Source: an uncultured Lachnospiraceae bacterium
Lineage (GTDB): Bacteria > Bacillota > Clostridia > Lachnospirales > Lachnospiraceae
Length of the DNA: 39,660 nt
Assembly (NCBI GenBank): GCA_947624875.1
Contig: CANQMA010000014.1
Location: forward strand, 1 to 39,660
Direction: 5' to 3'
Shown here: in pieces, positions 17,152 through 25,727 of the stretch
How positions within the stretch are numbered: the first letter of the stretch is position 1
How the letters are laid out: each line of letters opens with the position of its first letter
Position numbers and translations under genes: made by a program
The notes under the pieces: generated by a model
Seen by the model: the letters and a program-made list of their open reading frames with translations, nothing else
What the model was told of the DNA's origin: nothing
Database searches by the model: none

Positions 17152-18632
17152 AGGTTATCCTGCTGAATATATTTTAACGGAACCCTCGCAATAAAAGTGG
17201 TTCCTTCCCCTTCTTTGCTGTGTACTTTAATCGATCCATGATGCTTTAAGATAATTTCTTTCGTAATGGCAAGCCCAAGACCTGAACCGCCGGTCTCACG
17301 CGCGCGCGCTTTGTCTACGCGGAAAAACCGGTCAAAGATTCTTGCCTGGTCTTCTTCCTGTATTCCGATTCCGGTGTCTGCGACTTTCAAATAAAAATAT
17401 TGATGATCCGAGTTCAGGGACACGGTGACTGTACCGTCTGCATTATTATATTTAATTGCATTTTCCACTAAATTATTGACAACGCTGGCAAATTTGATTT
17501 CATCCACATCGGCAAGAACCGAGCGGAAACTCTCAAATACCAATTCAATATTTTTATTTTTTGCAATCGGCTTTAACCGCTTTAATACCGTTTCCACAAT
17601 ATCATTAATGTTCACGGTTGTGATGTTGATTTCTGTCTGGGATTTTTCCATACGGACAAGTTCTAACAGATCCGTAATAATATCATTTTCACGGTCAATT
17701 TCCTTAGAAATATCCTGCAGAAAGTCCTGATATAATTCTTCCGGCATTCCCTGCTGCCCAAGTAAAGAATCTGCGAGTACTTTCATCGATGTAATCGGGG
17801 TTTTTAACTCGTGGGAGACATTCGAAACAAATTCCTGCTGGGATTTTACCTGAGTGGTCCACCGCTCTACCAAATCTTTAAAGTCCCGGCTGATGTCCAT
17901 CAGTTCCACATAATCTTTTTTCGTTTCTATCTCCTCCGGGCCGCTGCCGAGGGACAGTTCTGTAATCGTTTTTTCGATTCTCTGAATTGGTTTCGTAAAT
18001 AAAACGCTGAGAAACCATGCAATAAAAACTGCCAGAATCGAAATCAAAATCACTGCCATACTGACATATCTGCCAACGGCATCCTGATATTCCTGCACTT
18101 CTTTCAGCGGGTAACTCGTGTAAATCACGCCCAAAACTTTCTTTTCAGAAGAGTTGTCTGCGCTGACCAGCATCGGATTTGCATATTCCAGAGAATCCTT
18201 GGACTTTCTGTCTACCGGATTTCCCGAAAGACTTTCCTGGACAATTGGGGAAAGACTGGTCTTTCCAGCATCACTGCCGCTGTCATACAAAATAATGCTT
18301 TTCGCGTTAATGATTTGAATTCTGCACCCATAAGCCTTTGATAAATGCTCAATTTTCGAGTTGTTTTGCAGAATGGTATTGTCCGTCTTTTGCGTATCCA
18401 CCTCAACCCCGCTGTTTTCATCAAAATAGTGTCCGGTTTCTGCCGTATTTTCTATTACGGTATTGTCAGCCTTAAACTGTTTGATACGCGTTTGATAGTA
18501 GTAATCTACTGCAATTCGATATATAAATACGCTTGAAACCAGAGTGGGTATCATGATGACCAATGCAACAATGATAAACACTCTGAATTTCAAGCTCCTT
18601 AGTACTCTGTTTGCTTTTGAATTATGTTTCAT
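17148..18632 (-). CDS. Membrane sensor histidine kinase (WalK/PhoR/MtrB-like)
   Basis: The 494-residue kinase has two membrane segments (about 16-40 and 189-212) flanking a ~150-residue extracytoplasmic sensor region, then a HAMP domain (213-265). The HisKA domain has the phospho-acceptor His274 in SHELKTPI, and the ATPase domain carries N390 (VENAIKYN), DTGIGI (419-424) and GSGLGLAI (449-456). All catalytic boxes are intact. No PAS domain is evident between HAMP and HisKA, which distinguishes it from typical Bacillus WalK. It starts 4 bp after the regulator gene and overlaps the GerMN gene by four bases. The signal is unknown; an envelope signal is likely from the topology. Confidence 0.9.
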   Translation of the reverse strand: MKHNSKANRVLRSLKFRVFIIVALVIMIPTLVSSVFIYRIAVDYYYQTRIKQFKADNTVIENTAETGHYFDENSGVEVDTQKTDNTILQNNSKIEHLSKAYGCRIQIINAKSIILYDSGSDAGKTSLSPIVQESLSGNPVDRKSKDSLEYANPMLVSADNSSEKKVLGVIYTSYPLKEVQEYQDAVGRYVSMAVILISILAVFIAWFLSVLFTKPIQRIEKTITELSLGSGPEEIETKKDYVELMDISRDFKDLVERWTTQVKSQQEFVSNVSHELKTPITSMKVLADSLLGQQGMPEELYQDFLQDISKEIDRENDIITDLLELVRMEKSQTEINITTVNINDIVETVLKRLKPIAKNKNIELVFESFRSVLADVDEIKFASVVNNLVENAIKYNNADGTVTVSLNSDHQYFYLKVADTGIGIQEEDQARIFDRFFRVDKARARETGGSGLGLAITKEIILKHHGSIKVHSKEGEGTTFIARVPLKYIQQDNL

Positions 18633-18636
18633 TCAT

Positions 18637-19320
18637 CTATCCCTGAAAGTAGTAACCCATGCCCCACTTTGTATGTACATACTCGGGCTTTGCCGGATTT
18701 TCTTCAATCTTTTCCCTTAATCTTCTTACATTGACATCGACTGTTCTGTCATCTCCCGGATTCTTAGAGCCCCAAATCAACGTCAACAACTGTTCTCTGC
18801 TGTATATTTTTCCCGGATTTTCTGCTAAAAGCTTTAAGATGTCAAATTCCTTAACTGTCAGCCGGATTTCCCGGTCATTGATGTACAACCGCTTTGCTTC
18901 CACGTCCAGTTTCAGTTTTCCGGAAGTGATAACCCTAGGCGCAGGAGCAGCCGCGGACTTTTTCCGGTTTCGGCGGGTAATGGCTTTAATGCGGGCCTTG
19001 ACCTCTAAAATATTAAACGGTTTCGTAATATAATCATCGGCGCCATACTCCAGCCCCAGAATTTTATCCATATCATTTCCTTTTGCCGTCAGCATAATGA
19101 TTGGCATATCCGAAAATTCCCGAATCTGCTGGCAGACCTCATAGCCGTTAAAAACGGGAAGCATCAAATCCAGCAGAACAATATCGTATGAACCTTCCTT
19201 TGCTTTGTCTACGGCCTCCTGTCCATCATAAGCGCAGTCCACTTCATATCCTTCCTGCTCCAGACTGAATTTCAATCCTTTGACAATCAGTTTTTCATCA
19301 TCAACAACTAAAGCCTTCAT
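18637..19320 (-). CDS. OmpR/PhoB-family response regulator
   Basis: The 227-residue two-domain regulator has a receiver domain with the acidic pair D7/D8, phospho-acceptor D51 (LLDLML), T78 and K100, and a C-terminal winged helix with RTVDVNVRRLREKIEENP and a WGMGYYF end. It is very close in pattern to WalR/MtrA-type regulators. An AAGGG site precedes the ATG. It sits between comEA (13 bp away) and its cognate kinase (4 bp away). The targets are unknown. The position makes control of the comE operon itself possible, but no regulator box was identified in the comEA promoter. Confidence 0.92.
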   Translation of the reverse strand: MKALVVDDEKLIVKGLKFSLEQEGYEVDCAYDGQEAVDKAKEGSYDIVLLDLMLPVFNGYEVCQQIREFSDMPIIMLTAKGNDMDKILGLEYGADDYITKPFNILEVKARIKAITRRNRKKSAAAPAPRVITSGKLKLDVEAKRLYINDREIRLTVKEFDILKLLAENPGKIYSREQLLTLIWGSKNPGDDRTVDVNVRRLREKIEENPAKPEYVHTKWGMGYYFQG

Positions 19321-19333
19321 AAATTTGCCCTTT

Positions 19334-19918
19334 CTAATTGACCGTTATCATATCTTTTAACTTTAAAAATGTAGCATCTCCAATACCGCTGACATTTTTT
19401 ATTTGTTCCATTTCGGTGAAACTGCCATTTTTATCTCTGTATTCTATAATCGCTGCCGCTTTTGTCTGCCCGATTCCCGGAAGCGTCATTAAATCCTGCG
19501 CCGGCGCCGTGTTGATATTGATTTTATTTACGGTCCGGGAAGCGGAAACAGTTTCTTTTGCTTCCTCGTAATCCTGCTTTCTGCTTCTTTGATATTCCTT
19601 TTTCGTCAATACGTGAACCTCTTGTCCATCGCTGACCGGTTCCGCCTGATTCAGGCATTCTTCCTTGGCTTTTTCGGTAAACCCGCCCGCCTGTTCAATC
19701 ACAGTAAAGATACGGCTTCCTTCCTTTACCGGATAAACTCCGGGATGTTTCACTGCTCCATTGATATAGACATAAATCAAACGCTCTGAAATACATTCCT
19801 GACCGGTTGTTATTTCATTTTTCATTTCTGTGGATAGCGAAACCTCTGCGGTTTGGTCTTTGCAGCCTGCCAAAATAGAAATTAGTAAAAATAAAACAGC
19901 AAAATATAATTTTTTCAT
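19334..19918 (-). CDS. comEA: ComEA-like DNA receptor, predicted lipoprotein
   Basis: ComEA binds double-stranded DNA at the cell surface and passes it to ComEC. From the start at 19918 the protein has 194 residues: a lipoprotein signal with lipobox ILAGC (Cys about residue 18), an SLBB domain (YVYINGAVKHPGVYPVKEG onward, about 45-105), a linker, and a C-terminal double helix-hairpin-helix (ININTAPAQDLMTLPGIGQ and VSGIGDATFLKL). Classical ComEA is held by an N-terminal helix; here anchoring seems to be by lipid. The frame also opens at 19933, but GGAGAT is placed for 19918. It leads a tight run with the response regulator, kinase, GerMN lipoprotein and comEC; the usual second gene, comEB, is absent. 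Confidence 0.88.
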   Translation of the reverse strand: MKKLYFAVLFLLISILAGCKDQTAEVSLSTEMKNEITTGQECISERLIYVYINGAVKHPGVYPVKEGSRIFTVIEQAGGFTEKAKEECLNQAEPVSDGQEVHVLTKKEYQRSRKQDYEEAKETVSASRTVNKININTAPAQDLMTLPGIGQTKAAAIIEYRDKNGSFTEMEQIKNVSGIGDATFLKLKDMITVN

Positions 19919-19960
19919 ACATTCATCTCCCAAAACGGTTCCCTATGAATGTATATTTTC

Positions 19961-19989
19961 ATTTTACAAAATAAACTTTCTGTATGCAA
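19961..19989 (-). promoter_or_regulatory. Predicted promoter of the comEA operon
   Basis: On minus: TTGCAT (19989-19984), 17 bases, TAAAAT (19966-19961), with the start about 35 bp before the comEA ribosome site. The downstream genes through comEC have gaps of -4 to 13 bp, so this promoter probably serves all five. Confidence 0.6.
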
Positions 19990-20018
19990 GAATAAAATTT
20001 TACAAAAATATAACATTT

Positions 20019-20447
20019 TTATCGCTGAAAAATGAAAATTCCACTAATTGCAAGCGCAAGACCTAAAACTTTACTCCATGCGAAAGCTGCCTTCTCCACG
20101 CCAAACATCCCGAAGACTTCGATTAAATAAGCAACCGCTATCTGGGAGACGACAATCAGAAGCACCGCCTGCGCCGGTCCCAGGGCGTCCATACTCTTGA
20201 TCACCGTCAGCGTAATAAACGCCCCGATGACTCCTCCCAGCAGCATATATTTATGATCTATCTGAAATATTCCCGTAATATTTTGTCTTCCTGTAAAAAA
20301 CCATGCGCCGACACAGACAATCAACGCCGTCAGCTGAACCCATGAATTTGCCACCCACAGGCTGCTGCTTTTGGTCACTTCCGTATTAAACACTCCCTGA
20401 ATGCTCATCAGCGCACCCGAAATTAATGCAATAATAATCCCCCACAT
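20019..20447 (-). CDS. DMT-superfamily membrane protein (YdcZ/DUF606)
   Basis: This is a 142-residue hydrophobic protein with about five membrane segments, matching the YdcZ/DUF606 branch of the drug/metabolite transporter superfamily. These are half-size relatives of EamA transporters that probably work as dimers; their substrates are mostly unknown. The start is set at ATG 20447, which has GAGG seven bases upstream, instead of the TTG at 20453. It lies downstream of the Na/Pi cotransporter but is separated from it by a strong terminator hairpin, so it may have its own promoter or rely on read-through. No functional link to the neighbouring comE or phosphate genes can be claimed. Confidence 0.75.
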   Translation of the reverse strand: MWGIIIALISGALMSIQGVFNTEVTKSSSLWVANSWVQLTALIVCVGAWFFTGRQNITGIFQIDHKYMLLGGVIGAFITLTVIKSMDALGPAQAVLLIVVSQIAVAYLIEVFGMFGVEKAAFAWSKVLGLALAISGIFIFQR

Positions 20448-20463
20448 AATCAAACCTCACATA

Positions 20464-20509
20464 AAAAAATAAACCGATAGAAAACAATCTATCTATCGGT
20501 TTATTTTTT
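20464..20509. terminator. Terminator after the Na/Pi cotransporter gene
   Basis: Arms AAAAAATAAACCGATAG (20464-20480) and CTATCGGTTTATTTTTT (20493-20509) are perfect complements around a 12-base loop, giving a stem with an A/T tract on both sides. It follows the minus-strand cotransporter gene and precedes the YdcZ gene. Confidence 0.88.
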
Positions 20510-20539
20510 ACAAATATTCCCGCTTTATACCTTCCAAAA

Positions 20540-22195
20540 TTACTTTTCCGGTAAAATGGAATATGCAATATTGGTAGAATGGTCAGCAATCCTCTCTAAT
20601 CCGATCACCAGATCTGTGAAAATCAGACCTGCCTCAATCGAACATTCTTCCCTTGCCATTCTCTCCACATGGGATTCCTGAAAATCAATCTGCATCTGGT
20701 CAATGGTTTCCTCTAATTGATTGATGGCATTAAATTCGGACTTGTCCATTGTCACAAAAATGTGGATTGCTTTGGTGAAAATTTCTGAGACCTTGGCATA
20801 CATATCAATAATTTCCTGTTTTCCTTCTTCAGAAAATTTGATATGTGCATTTTCCTCTTTCAATGCATCTTCCATAATATTAATCGCATGATCGCCAATA
20901 CGCTCAATGTCAATGACTACGTGAAACAGCCCGCCGATCCGTTTTCTATCCTGAATCGGGATGTCGTACTGATTTGCTTTCACCATATACTCGGTAATTC
21001 TATGACTTAAATAATCAATATACTTTTCGCGTGCAAAAATCTTTTCTGAGCCGCTTTTGTCCTTTCGAAGCAGCGCCATCATCGAAGCGTCCAGATTTTC
21101 TTTAACCATGTCCGCCATTCTCGCAATTTCATTGACAACCTCAACAATAACTACGCTCGGAGTCTGCGCGCCGGTTTTTCCAATATATTTCAATGTCATA
21201 ACATCATCGTCAGTGTCATCCTGACCTCTGGCATGAATCACCTTTTTAGAAAGCTGCATCAGCAATCCGGAACAAGGAAGAAGGATAATACACTGGAACG
21301 TCTTGAAAATCGTATCTGCGTTGGCTACAAAACGCTTATTTGTTGCGCTCACGGAAGTAATAAAGTCAAGCAGATATTTCTGCGCCGGCGTTGCCAGCAG
21401 AATAGAAATCACAATCAGACCAATCGTATTAAACATGACATGAATAAAGGCTGTCCTTTTGGCGTTTCTGCTCGTTCCAATGGAAGCCATGACCGCAGGG
21501 GCGCAGGAACCGATATTCGCTCCGAGAATAAAATACAGACAACTCAGATGGGAAACCAGCGGTCCGCCGGAATCTAACGTGATTCCCGCCAAGAGTACCA
21601 GCACACTGACGGTCACCGAAGAGCTCTGTACAATAATGGTTAAAATCAATCCCGTCAGCACGGCAATCAACGGATTGTCCATCATCTTAAAGGCTTCCTG
21701 TATCGTATGATACCCTGCCAGTCCCTGAAGGGAACCGGTCATTAAATTGATGCCCTGAAACAGTGCGCCAAATCCGAAAATCACTGCCGCACATTTTCGA
21801 AGCAATGGTTTTTTCCCAAACATGATGATGACGGCGCCGATAAAAATAATAAACGGAGCGACAGCCGTCAATTTTAAAGATACAAGCTGGGAAGTAATGG
21901 TGGTACCGATATTCGCTCCGAACGTAATCCCGATAGATTTCTCCAAGGTGAGAATCCCGGCATTGACAAAACCAACTTCCATCACGGTCGTAGCCCCGGA
22001 GGATTGAATAAAGGCTGTAAACAACGCGCCGAATAGCACTGCAATATATTTATTTTTTGTGCATCGGTCAAGAAATGTTCTCAGCTTTTCTCCTGCCGCC
22101 TGCTGCAGATTTTCGCTCATAAACTTCATGCCAAACAAAAATAAAGCCAATCCGCTAAGCAGTTCCGTTATCTGTACGTAAAACTCAGAATTCAT
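20540..22195 (-). CDS. Na+/phosphate cotransporter, NptA/PhoU-tail type
   Basis: A Na/Pi cotransporter family protein (PF02690 type) of 551 residues. Two inverted membrane repeats carry the paired signatures AFIQSSGATTVM (near 62) and TIIVQSSSVTVSV (near 190), both expected in the phosphate/sodium binding site. The C-terminal half (about 350-545) is a helical PhoU-like domain with repeated ERIGDHAINI and ERIADHSTNI motifs. Members move inorganic phosphate with sodium, and some may act as exporters. An AGGAG precedes the ATG. It appears monocistronic: promoter and flanking inverted repeat upstream, terminator downstream. No other phosphate genes are nearby. Confidence 0.9.
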   Translation of the reverse strand: MNSEFYVQITELLSGLALFLFGMKFMSENLQQAAGEKLRTFLDRCTKNKYIAVLFGALFTAFIQSSGATTVMEVGFVNAGILTLEKSIGITFGANIGTTITSQLVSLKLTAVAPFIIFIGAVIIMFGKKPLLRKCAAVIFGFGALFQGINLMTGSLQGLAGYHTIQEAFKMMDNPLIAVLTGLILTIIVQSSSVTVSVLVLLAGITLDSGGPLVSHLSCLYFILGANIGSCAPAVMASIGTSRNAKRTAFIHVMFNTIGLIVISILLATPAQKYLLDFITSVSATNKRFVANADTIFKTFQCIILLPCSGLLMQLSKKVIHARGQDDTDDDVMTLKYIGKTGAQTPSVVIVEVVNEIARMADMVKENLDASMMALLRKDKSGSEKIFAREKYIDYLSHRITEYMVKANQYDIPIQDRKRIGGLFHVVIDIERIGDHAINIMEDALKEENAHIKFSEEGKQEIIDMYAKVSEIFTKAIHIFVTMDKSEFNAINQLEETIDQMQIDFQESHVERMAREECSIEAGLIFTDLVIGLERIADHSTNIAYSILPEK

Positions 22196-22253
22196 ATTTT
22201 TTCTCCTAAATTCGTAAAATTACTCTTCACCAGAACTCAATTTTACAATACCC

Positions 22254-22297
22254 AAATAGACATATAACATAGATTAAACAATTCGACAAGTCTATTT
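22254..22297. promoter_or_regulatory. Promoter of the Na/Pi gene framed by an inverted repeat
   Basis: On minus: TTGTCG (22289-22284), 17 bases, TATATG (22266-22261). The pair AAATAGAC (22254-22261) and GTCTATTT (22290-22297) brackets it exactly: one arm abuts the -35 and the other overlaps the -10 by one base. This could be a two-site operator. The site does not resemble a PhoB/PhoP box. Confidence 0.4.
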
Positions 22298-22313
22298 TCT
22301 GTTTCTTTCGATT

Positions 22314-23495
22314 TTACAGAGACATTCTCAAAATACGAATCATCTCGTCGATATGCTCTTTTGTGATAATCAGAGGCGGAACCATCCGCAGCACATTATT
22401 TCCCGCAGAGATGACTAGAAGTCCGTTTTTCCGGGCTCTGTCAATGACTTCACCAACCGGAACAGACAGCGCAAGTCCCTGCATCAGTCCCTTTCCCCTG
22501 CGGGCAGTGACACTGTCAAATTCCTCTGCAATCCGTTCCAGCTGTTCCTCAAAATAAGTTCCAACAAGACGGACATGTTCTATCATATTTTCTTTCTCAA
22601 AAATTTCAAATACTTTATTGACCGCGGCGGCTGCAAGCGGATTTCCGCCATATGTCGTTCCGTGATCTCCCGGCACTAGGGAATCGCAGCACTTATCTCC
22701 CGCCACAAATGCGCCGACTGGCACTCCGCAGCCCAAAGCCTTTGCACAAGTAACTAAATCCGGAAGAACGCCGTACTGCTGATATGCAAACATAGTTCCC
22801 GTTCTTCCCATACCGCACTGGATTTCATCGCAGATCATTAAAATATCATGCTCATCACATAATTTGCGGATTCCCTGTACAAATTCTCTGGTCGCCGGGT
22901 AAATACCGCCCTCTCCCTGAACTGCTTCAAAAATCACTGCGCAGGTTTTTTCGTTCACCAGCGCCTTAACGCTTTCCAAATTGTTGAACTCTGCATACCG
23001 GATTCCTGCAATCATCGGTCCAAACGGCTTTTGATAATGTTCGTTTCCGGTCAGCGCCAGCGCTCCCATGGTTCTTCCATGAAAAGAATGCTCCATTGCG
23101 ATCACTTCATACTCTCCCGGACCGCTTTTGTCATAAGCATAGCGTTTCGCTGTCTTGAATGCGCCTTCCACCGCTTCCGCGCCGCTGTTGGTAAAGAAAC
23201 ATTTTTTTAAACCTGTCGCTTGAACAAGTTTTTCTGCCGCCTTCACAGCAGGCACATTATAATATAAATTGGACGTATGCAGAATCCTGTCCATCTGTTC
23301 TTTTAAGGCTTCCGTATATTCTTTATGGTGATGTCCCAGAGAGCAGACTGCAATTCCTGCCGCAAAATCCAGATATTTTTTTCCTTCCGTATCATAAACG
23401 TAAACGCCCTCTCCCCGTTCAATCACAACCGGAAAACGGTTATAAGTATGAATCAGGTACTCTTCTGCCGCTTCCATATATTCTTTCTCTTTCAT
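22314..23495 (-). CDS. argD: Acetylornithine aminotransferase
   Basis: ArgD is a PLP enzyme that converts N-acetylglutamate semialdehyde to N-acetylornithine (step 4 of arginine synthesis). The 393-residue protein shows LDFAAGIAVCSLGH, FFTNSGAEAVEGAFKTAKRY, HSFHGRTMGALALTGN, the ICDEIQCGMGRTG segment with the PLP-contacting Asp, and the Schiff-base lysine in TCAKALGCGVPVGA. The frame runs back to 23564, but ATG 23495 has a GGAGG nine bases upstream and gives the usual N-terminus. It is the last gene of argC-argJ-argB-argD. No argF follows, unlike many argCJBDF clusters, and no clear terminator was seen after it. Confidence 0.95.
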   Translation of the reverse strand: MKEKEYMEAAEEYLIHTYNRFPVVIERGEGVYVYDTEGKKYLDFAAGIAVCSLGHHHKEYTEALKEQMDRILHTSNLYYNVPAVKAAEKLVQATGLKKCFFTNSGAEAVEGAFKTAKRYAYDKSGPGEYEVIAMEHSFHGRTMGALALTGNEHYQKPFGPMIAGIRYAEFNNLESVKALVNEKTCAVIFEAVQGEGGIYPATREFVQGIRKLCDEHDILMICDEIQCGMGRTGTMFAYQQYGVLPDLVTCAKALGCGVPVGAFVAGDKCCDSLVPGDHGTTYGGNPLAAAAVNKVFEIFEKENMIEHVRLVGTYFEEQLERIAEEFDSVTARRGKGLMQGLALSVPVGEVIDRARKNGLLVISAGNNVLRMVPPLIITKEHIDEMIRILRMSL

Positions 23496-23532
23496 GAAGT
23501 TTATCCTCCTGTCATGACGTTTATTTGAAATA

Positions 23533-24447
23533 TTACTCCCGGTAAAACTTTTCCTGCGTATCATCTAAAATCGCTGTTCCGATTCCTTTATTGGTGAAAA
23601 TCTCCAACAGAATACTGTGTGGAATTCTTCCATCTAAAATATGGACTCTGGAAACCCCTTTTTTAATGGCGTTCATACAGTTTTTAATTTTCGGAAGCAT
23701 TCCTCCTGCAATCGTTCCATTGTCAATCAATTCCTGCGCTTCAGAGAGAGTCATCTCGGAAATGACCGTACCGGGGTCGTCCGGCTTGGCGTACACGCCC
23801 TCTGTGTCGGTCAAAAACGCCAGTTTTTCAGCCTTTACTGCCTCCGCAATGGCGCTTGCCGCATCATCTGCATTGATATTATACCCATGAAACTGATCAT
23901 CGAGTCCAATCGGACAGACAATTGGAAGAAAATCTTTTTCCAGAAGATCCAGCAGAATATCCGCATTGACGTCCGTCACCTCGCCCACATAACCAATATC
24001 GGCATTGCCGGACAGTTTCTTTTTCACAGTCAATAATTTTCCGTCCTTGCCGCTGATGCCGATTGCACGCACGCCGAGCTGTTCTACAATCTGGACAAGC
24101 CGCTTATTGACACTGTTTAAAACCATCTCCGCCGCATCTAACGTCTCATCGTCCGTCACGCGCAGTCCATTCACAAACTGTGTTTCCATTCCGAGGCGGT
24201 CAATGTGTCTGCTGATTGCCTTCCCGCCACCGTGGACAATAATCGGCTTAAATCCAACCAGTTTTAAGAGTGTGATATCCTGAATGACGCTTCGCATAAA
24301 ATCTTCGTCGAGCATTGCGCTTCCGCCGTATTTTACCACAATAATTTTCCGGTTAAACCGCTGGATATAGGGAAGCGCTTCAATCAGCACATCTCCCTTT
24401 TCAATCCATTTATCCATTTCCAGGTTCTGCTGTCCCTTCATTAACAT
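23533..24447 (-). CDS. argB: Acetylglutamate kinase
   Basis: ArgB phosphorylates N-acetylglutamate, commonly the arginine-inhibited step in organisms with the cyclic pathway. The 304-residue protein has the amino-acid-kinase fold motifs [18 protein letters not shown] and [10 protein letters not shown], and an N-terminal helix (about 1-28, [20 protein letters not shown]). Such an extension is typical of arginine-sensitive, hexameric kinases, so feedback inhibition is likely. The start at 24447 (GAGG upstream) is preferred to 24483, which would abut the argJ stop. It lies 35 bp after argJ. Confidence 0.95.
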   Translation of the reverse strand: MLMKGQQNLEMDKWIEKGDVLIEALPYIQRFNRKIIVVKYGGSAMLDEDFMRSVIQDITLLKLVGFKPIIVHGGGKAISRHIDRLGMETQFVNGLRVTDDETLDAAEMVLNSVNKRLVQIVEQLGVRAIGISGKDGKLLTVKKKLSGNADIGYVGEVTDVNADILLDLLEKDFLPIVCPIGLDDQFHGYNINADDAASAIAEAVKAEKLAFLTDTEGVYAKPDDPGTVISEMTLSEAQELIDNGTIAGGMLPKIKNCMNAIKKGVSRVHILDGRIPHSILLEIFTNKGIGTAILDDTQEKFYRE

Positions 24448-24482
24448 GTTTATTTCCTCATCCTTTCTGTCGTTTCTGACCA

Positions 24483-25706
24483 TTAGCTCCGATAATCTGC
24501 ATTGATACTCACATAGTCGTGTGTTAAGTCACAGCCCCATGCGGTTGCCTGACAGGTTCCCATTTTCACATCCGCAATCGCTGTCACTTCCTGTTCAGAT
24601 AATATTTTGGTAGCTTTTTCTTCACTATAATGGGTCGGTATCCCGTTTTCTACAATCTTGAGTTTTCCTGCACGGCTTTCAAAATAAATATCCACAATGG
24701 ATGGATTAAAACGCGCACAAGAATAGCCCATCGCGCATAAAATCCTGCCGCAGTTTGCATCATGACCGTAAATCATTGCCTTGACCAGATTGGAAGACAC
24801 AATGGATTTTGCAAGCGTTTTTGCCTGTTCCTTACTCTCGCCGCCAATCACCTGCACTTCGAACAGCGCTGTCGCGCCCTCGCCGTCTCCGGCAATCTTT
24901 TTACATAAAAATTCATTGACCGCATGAAGCGCTTCCACGAACCGTTCATAATCTTCGTTTTTTTCTGTAATTTTCGGATTTCCTGCCAGCCCGTTGGCGA
25001 GGAGCAGCACCGTATCGTTTGTGGAAGTATCTCCATCAACGGAAACCATATTGTAGGTATCCTGCACATCGCTGCTCAACGCTTCATATAGTAAATGTTT
25101 GCTGATATTAATGTCTGTCGTGATAAATCCGAGCATCGTGCACATATTCGGATGGATCATCCCGGAACCCTTGCACATCCCGCCAATCTTTACTGTATGC
25201 TCTCCGATTTGAAATGAATATGCGATTTCTTTTGGCACGGTGTCCGTCGTCATAATCGCCTGTGCCGCCAGATGTCCGCCCTCCTGATCACTGCGGAGTT
25301 TTGGCGCAAGCATTTTGATTCCATGACGAATTTTATCAATCGGAAGCTGCTGCCCGATGACTCCGGTTGATGCGACCAAAACCATATTTTTTTTGATTCC
25401 AAGTTCTTCTGCTGCAATTTCAGCCATTTCACTGCAGTAATCCATACCTTCCTCACCGGTACAGGCGTTTGCCACGCCGCTGTTACAGACAACGGCCTGG
25501 GAATAAGGCGTCTCGTAAATCATTTTCTGATCCCACAATACCGGGGCGGCCTTGACCTGATTGGTCGTAAAAGTTCCGGCTGCAATACACGGAACTCTGC
25601 TGTATATCATTGCCATGTCATTTTTTTGATCTTTTTTAATTCCTGCATGGACTCCCATTGCTGAAAATCCCTTTGCTGCGGTTACCCCGCCTTGAACCTT
25701 TCTCAT
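24483..25706 (-). CDS. argJ: Bifunctional ornithine acetyltransferase / N-acetylglutamate synthase
   Basis: ArgJ recycles the acetyl group from N-acetylornithine to glutamate, making the arginine route cyclic, and may also make N-acetylglutamate from acetyl-CoA. The 407-residue precursor cleaves itself into two chains before a catalytic Thr. Here the site is in [11 protein letters not shown], with Thr190 following a Cys instead of the more usual Ala. Other family segments are present: [32 protein letters not shown] and [15 protein letters not shown] precedes the ATG. It is 21 bp after argC. No argE is needed with this gene, and none is seen. Confidence 0.96.
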   Translation of the reverse strand: MRKVQGGVTAAKGFSAMGVHAGIKKDQKNDMAMIYSRVPCIAAGTFTTNQVKAAPVLWDQKMIYETPYSQAVVCNSGVANACTGEEGMDYCSEMAEIAAEELGIKKNMVLVASTGVIGQQLPIDKIRHGIKMLAPKLRSDQEGGHLAAQAIMTTDTVPKEIAYSFQIGEHTVKIGGMCKGSGMIHPNMCTMLGFITTDINISKHLLYEALSSDVQDTYNMVSVDGDTSTNDTVLLLANGLAGNPKITEKNEDYERFVEALHAVNEFLCKKIAGDGEGATALFEVQVIGGESKEQAKTLAKSIVSSNLVKAMIYGHDANCGRILCAMGYSCARFNPSIVDIYFESRAGKLKIVENGIPTHYSEEKATKILSEQEVTAIADVKMGTCQATAWGCDLTHDYVSINADYRS

Positions 25707-25727
25707 ATCATCCTCCTATGATTTGCT

